Shown piece after piece: positions 61,246-64,000 of a DNA stretch of 64,000 bases. Under the pieces are notes generated by a model, which was not told where the DNA came from, ran no database searches, and was given only the letters and a program-made list of their open reading frames with translations. The stretch covers positions 1 to 64,000 of the forward strand of contig NW_026943207.1 in the NCBI RefSeq assembly GCF_024139115.2. Direction: 5' to 3'. The stretch's first letter is position 1. Each line of letters starts with the position of its first letter. Origin of the DNA: Armigeres subalbatus. Taxonomy: Eukaryota; Arthropoda; Insecta; Diptera; Culicidae. A program made the position numbers and the translations under genes.

Positions 61246-61567
61246 TGAATCACCTGCTTTGAGCGTGCTTACAGCGGCACACTAGGAGTTAGCTTTCTGA
61301 GATCAGTATGGCGAAAGGCATCTCATTTCTCAAAATCAAGCACCTTCATCGAAAAAATAATTGGTAGGCGTAGTAGCGGACACCTTCCTACATAACCGGT
61401 ACCAAATAGTTTTTCATGAAAAGTTTCTAAATTTGAGAAAACCCGCGTTAGATGTCTTTCGCCATACAAATTTCTGGCGGTTAACTCATGCTGGCTTTTT
61501 TGCGCTTATACTATAGCGCCTGGATGTGACAGCGGCGGGTAGAAAATCAGCCACTGCCAATAATTCA
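61246..61567 (-). mobile_element. Palindromic MITE copy M6
   Basis: Reverse-orientation copy of the 329-bp family with a few small deletions, preceded by AA (61244-61245) and followed by TT. It is only 29 bp from copy M7, which is in the opposite orientation, so the pair forms a further large inverted repeat. Confidence 0.85.
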
Positions 61568-61596
61568 TTGCCAATGCCTTCTGCGAATGAAAGTAA

Positions 61597-61925
61597 TGAA
61601 CTATTGGCAGTGGCTGATTTTCTACCCGCCGCTGCCACATCCAGGCGCTATAGTATATGCGCAAAATAGCCAGCATGAGTTAATCGCCAGAAATTTGTAT
61701 GGCGAAAGACATCTAACGCGGGTTTTCACAAAATTAGAAACTTTTCATGAAAAACTATTTGGTACCGGTTATGAAGAATGATGTCCGCTACTGCGCCTAC
61801 CAAATATGTTTTCGATTAAGGTGCTTAATTTTGAGCAATCGAATCTTAGATGCCTTTCGTCATACTGATTTCAGAAAGTTAACTCCTAGTGTGCGGCTGT
61901 AAGCACGCTCAAAGCAGGCGATTCA
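61597..61925 (+). mobile_element. Palindromic MITE copy M7
   Basis: Full-length 329-bp forward copy, TGAACTATTGGCAG...CAGGCGATTCA, with AA before and TT after. The internal inverted arms are at about 61679-61735 and 61828-61883. Confidence 0.85.
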
Positions 61926-61927
61926 TT

Positions 61928-63908
61928 ATTTTGTATCAACGTTTTATTTTCATCAGTGTGGTACTAGAGGAATCAGAACTGTTATAGTAAAACCCTGTTC
62001 TAATGTAAGTGTCGTTTAGTACCAACCACAACTTAACAAATGGTTAGTCATATGCAATGACTCGATCCCATCCCTGAATGATGTGGATTATGAAACCAAT
62101 CACTTTCCTTGGATGAGCAAACCAAATCTCTCTGGCCTTTTTTATTCTTCTTAACCCACCACCACCGCTGCCATCGCAGCATCACCCATAATCGGCCTCT
62201 AGCCGTGAACTCCGAACGATGCGATGGGTGACTACATCGGCCGCAACCGATACCACTGCATTCCACTGCATAGAATGACACAAAAATGCGCCCTCGTCTT
62301 TCATGTAGGTCCTGTTTACGTAAACGCAGCGAACGAACGAGAAAAAAATCGGCGAGCAAAAATCACGTCAGAACGCATTGCTGTCACAAACTGTAATGAC
62401 TCACACACGACTTACTGACTTAAATTCCTTTATTTTTGATTTTTGTTTGTTACATAATTTTTGACATAACAATCTTTATCTTTGATTCGGTTCAATAGCA
62501 ATGATTAGGATTTAAATATAATTTATATAGTTTATCTAATGTATCAGAATAGCCTTAAAGAGGGCATTGGTTAATTTAGAAAATTTGATAAACTAACTAC
62601 TATGTACACTAATATTTACAATAATAACTAGTTGCACCAGCTGTTGGGATAATCATCCATCGTTTGCACCGCGAAAATAGGAATACTGCGGTGGGCCAGG
62701 CTCGCAGCCAGAATGTTGGACAGTAATCCGGTGAAAATTATTCTCGCCAACTATCCGACGGGAACAAGAAGGCGAGGTATGCAGCAAGCAAGGCGGATCA
62801 ATCAAGGGGAAGACAATATGCGGTCTCTCAGCAGACTGCGTTGTTGATGACGTGCAGCCATGGACCGTGCTGAATGGGGAAGACTTGTATGAACTGTACA
62901 GCCCACTCCGGTCTTAGTATAAAAATTAATAAATTATAATGGAATTTCTGCAACTCATAATGGTCATTAAAGCACCCATTTTTTCAGTATAGAAATGTAA
63001 GTCGCTTTATCACTTTCACACGAATTGTAAAACCAGGTATTATGATCTGGAATTTCAAAATAATAGTTTTTAAAATTCTTGATCATAATACCTGGTTTAC
63101 ACATATAATACCTTGTTTCGGACAGCAGAACGATCGCGCGATTTGCCGAAATTTTGTGTTCTGCATTGCGCGGCCGTCAGTGCTTGTGTGTTGTATATAA
63201 TGCGGAACATTTGTAAAATCCAGGTTACTTTGTCCTCCTTTGGACGGTTCGTAAGTAAATTGATGAATATATTTTAATATTTTTTCAGCATATACTGTTA
63301 TTGACAAACGCTCTATATTGTCGAATAGAGCTCCATATTATTCACCTTACCCACTAACACAAATTTTCCTTCCCGAGACATCTATGAAGGTAGTATGGGT
63401 TCCCTGCATCTTCACTAGTAGATGTTGAACTAACATTCCTTCCCTTCCTTCTGTGATTGTAAGGACATACTCAGGTATACAACTGCTACTGTATAGGAAA
63501 AGGTACTAATCCCAAGTACCAATTTGCGACAATATACAGTAGATTGCTCAATTGAGCACCCACGATTTGTACAATCACATATGCTATGCTATAATACCTG
63601 GTTTACAGTTCGTCGTTGAGTAATGAAACAGTCTACGTTTCCATACCAAGGAAATGGGTGCTTTAATGACCATTATGCAATTCAAATGGGTTGCATGAAA
63701 TCCATTATAGCACTCATTTGTTGGATAAGATATTTTGGAATCCCTGAGACTTGTAAATTTGTCGTTTTCTACAATTTTTTCAAAAGGTCAAAACGAAAAT
63801 GTCACAGGTCATATTATTTTGGAATTCATCCACTAGGCGACTTTAGTTTAAATGAGAATGATAGTTGAGTTATTTGAGTATTTCAGAATGCGTAATGTTC
63901 AGGGTCTC
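61928..63908. repeat. Segment P, right copy (inverted relative to 1989-4190)
   Basis: Reverse complement of the left P segment with indels, as described for that copy. It lacks the 535-bp TA-flanked insert found at 3494-4028 and has extra sequence at about 62790-63130. The fossil LINE tail recurs forward at about 62647-62940. A CCAGGTATTAT motif and its reverse occur several times at 63030-63110. No gene is recognised. Confidence 0.75.
62647..62940 (+). pseudogene. Fossil LINE reverse-transcriptase tail, right copy
   Basis: Forward counterpart of the remnant at 2857-3110: RWARLAARMLDSNPVK, then GTRRRG. Downstream sequence missing from the left copy resembles a LINE C-terminus (AMDRAEWG near 62859-62882) and ends in an AT-rich tail near 62940. 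It is slightly longer and more informative than the left copy. No polymerase motifs. Confidence 0.45.
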
Positions 63909-64000
63909 CAGTAGCCTTGCTAGCAAAGGCGTAGGATTTCCAATCCGGAGATGGCGAGTTCGATTCTCAGGCCGGTCTAGAATGTTTTCGGGTTGGAAAC
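63909..64000 (+). mobile_element. Feilai-like SINE, 5' part, cut by the window edge
   Basis: The tRNA-like head GGTCTCCAGTAGCC and the B box GAGTTCGATTCTC are the same as in the SINE at 1709-1979 but on the opposite strand. It is the inverted duplicate of that insertion, with the flank TGTTCAG conserved, so the SINE was already in place before the segment was duplicated. Confidence 0.7.

Noticed and set aside
63909..63990. Possible tRNA gene at the right edge
   Set aside because: It is a SINE head; the anticodon region folds as a 5-bp stem with a 3-base loop, not a tRNA arm.

Overview
The window looks like insect, most likely culicine (Aedes-type) mosquito, repeat-rich chromatin. I see no convincing host gene. 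Nearly everything recognisable is a transposable element, a remnant of one, or satellite DNA. The mosquito call rests on tRNA-derived SINEs of the Feilai type, a LOA/Lian-like LINE with no ORF1, I-clade and Jockey-clade LINEs, a BEL/Pao retrotransposon whose Gag carries a PHD finger, and many small MITEs. It is inference from memory of these families, not from a search.

Layout. 1-6543: mosaic of old repeats. It includes a roughly 1 kb repeat 'R' (1-870 forward, about 5077-6543 reverse), a middle segment 'P' (about 1876-4190) with a fossil LINE tail, a Feilai-like SINE (1709-1979), a TA-flanked element (3494-4028) and a cluster of 329-bp palindromic MITEs, one nested exactly in another. 6544-11993: a 5.45-kb hAT-like element with an 8-bp target duplication, itself carrying a MITE, a SINE and a degenerate minisatellite. 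12109-38883: a satellite array with a 177-bp unit (about 125 copies), split at 12748-17168 by a reverse-strand Lian/LOA-like LINE flanked by an unusually long (about 60 bp) duplication.

38884-51793: nested retrotransposons. A truncated I-clade LINE (38884-40122) abuts a truncated reverse-strand BEL/Pao element (gag-protease 40123-42835, LTR 42863-48129). The LTR is split by a complete Jockey-clade LINE (43531-48082) with a poly(A) tail and a 13-bp target duplication. A second, nearly identical I-clade copy follows (48130-51793). 52197-57499: a 5'-truncated, reverse-strand, env-bearing Ty3/gypsy (errantivirus-type) element. Its env is split by a 1.3-kb TA-flanked DNA element, and its truncated end carries a short templated duplication and an 82-bp Jockey 5' fragment. 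57656-64000: palindromic MITEs and a second R/P mosaic inverted relative to the left end of the window, so related sequences in opposite orientation flank about 52 kb.

All element ORFs with recognisable domains carry stops, frameshifts or truncations, so none appears autonomously active as read. Several frame breaks are single-base losses in homopolymers, and one satellite monomer carries a dense patch of changes, so some damage may be assembly error. The youngest-looking insertions are the Jockey LINE and the Lian-like LINE.
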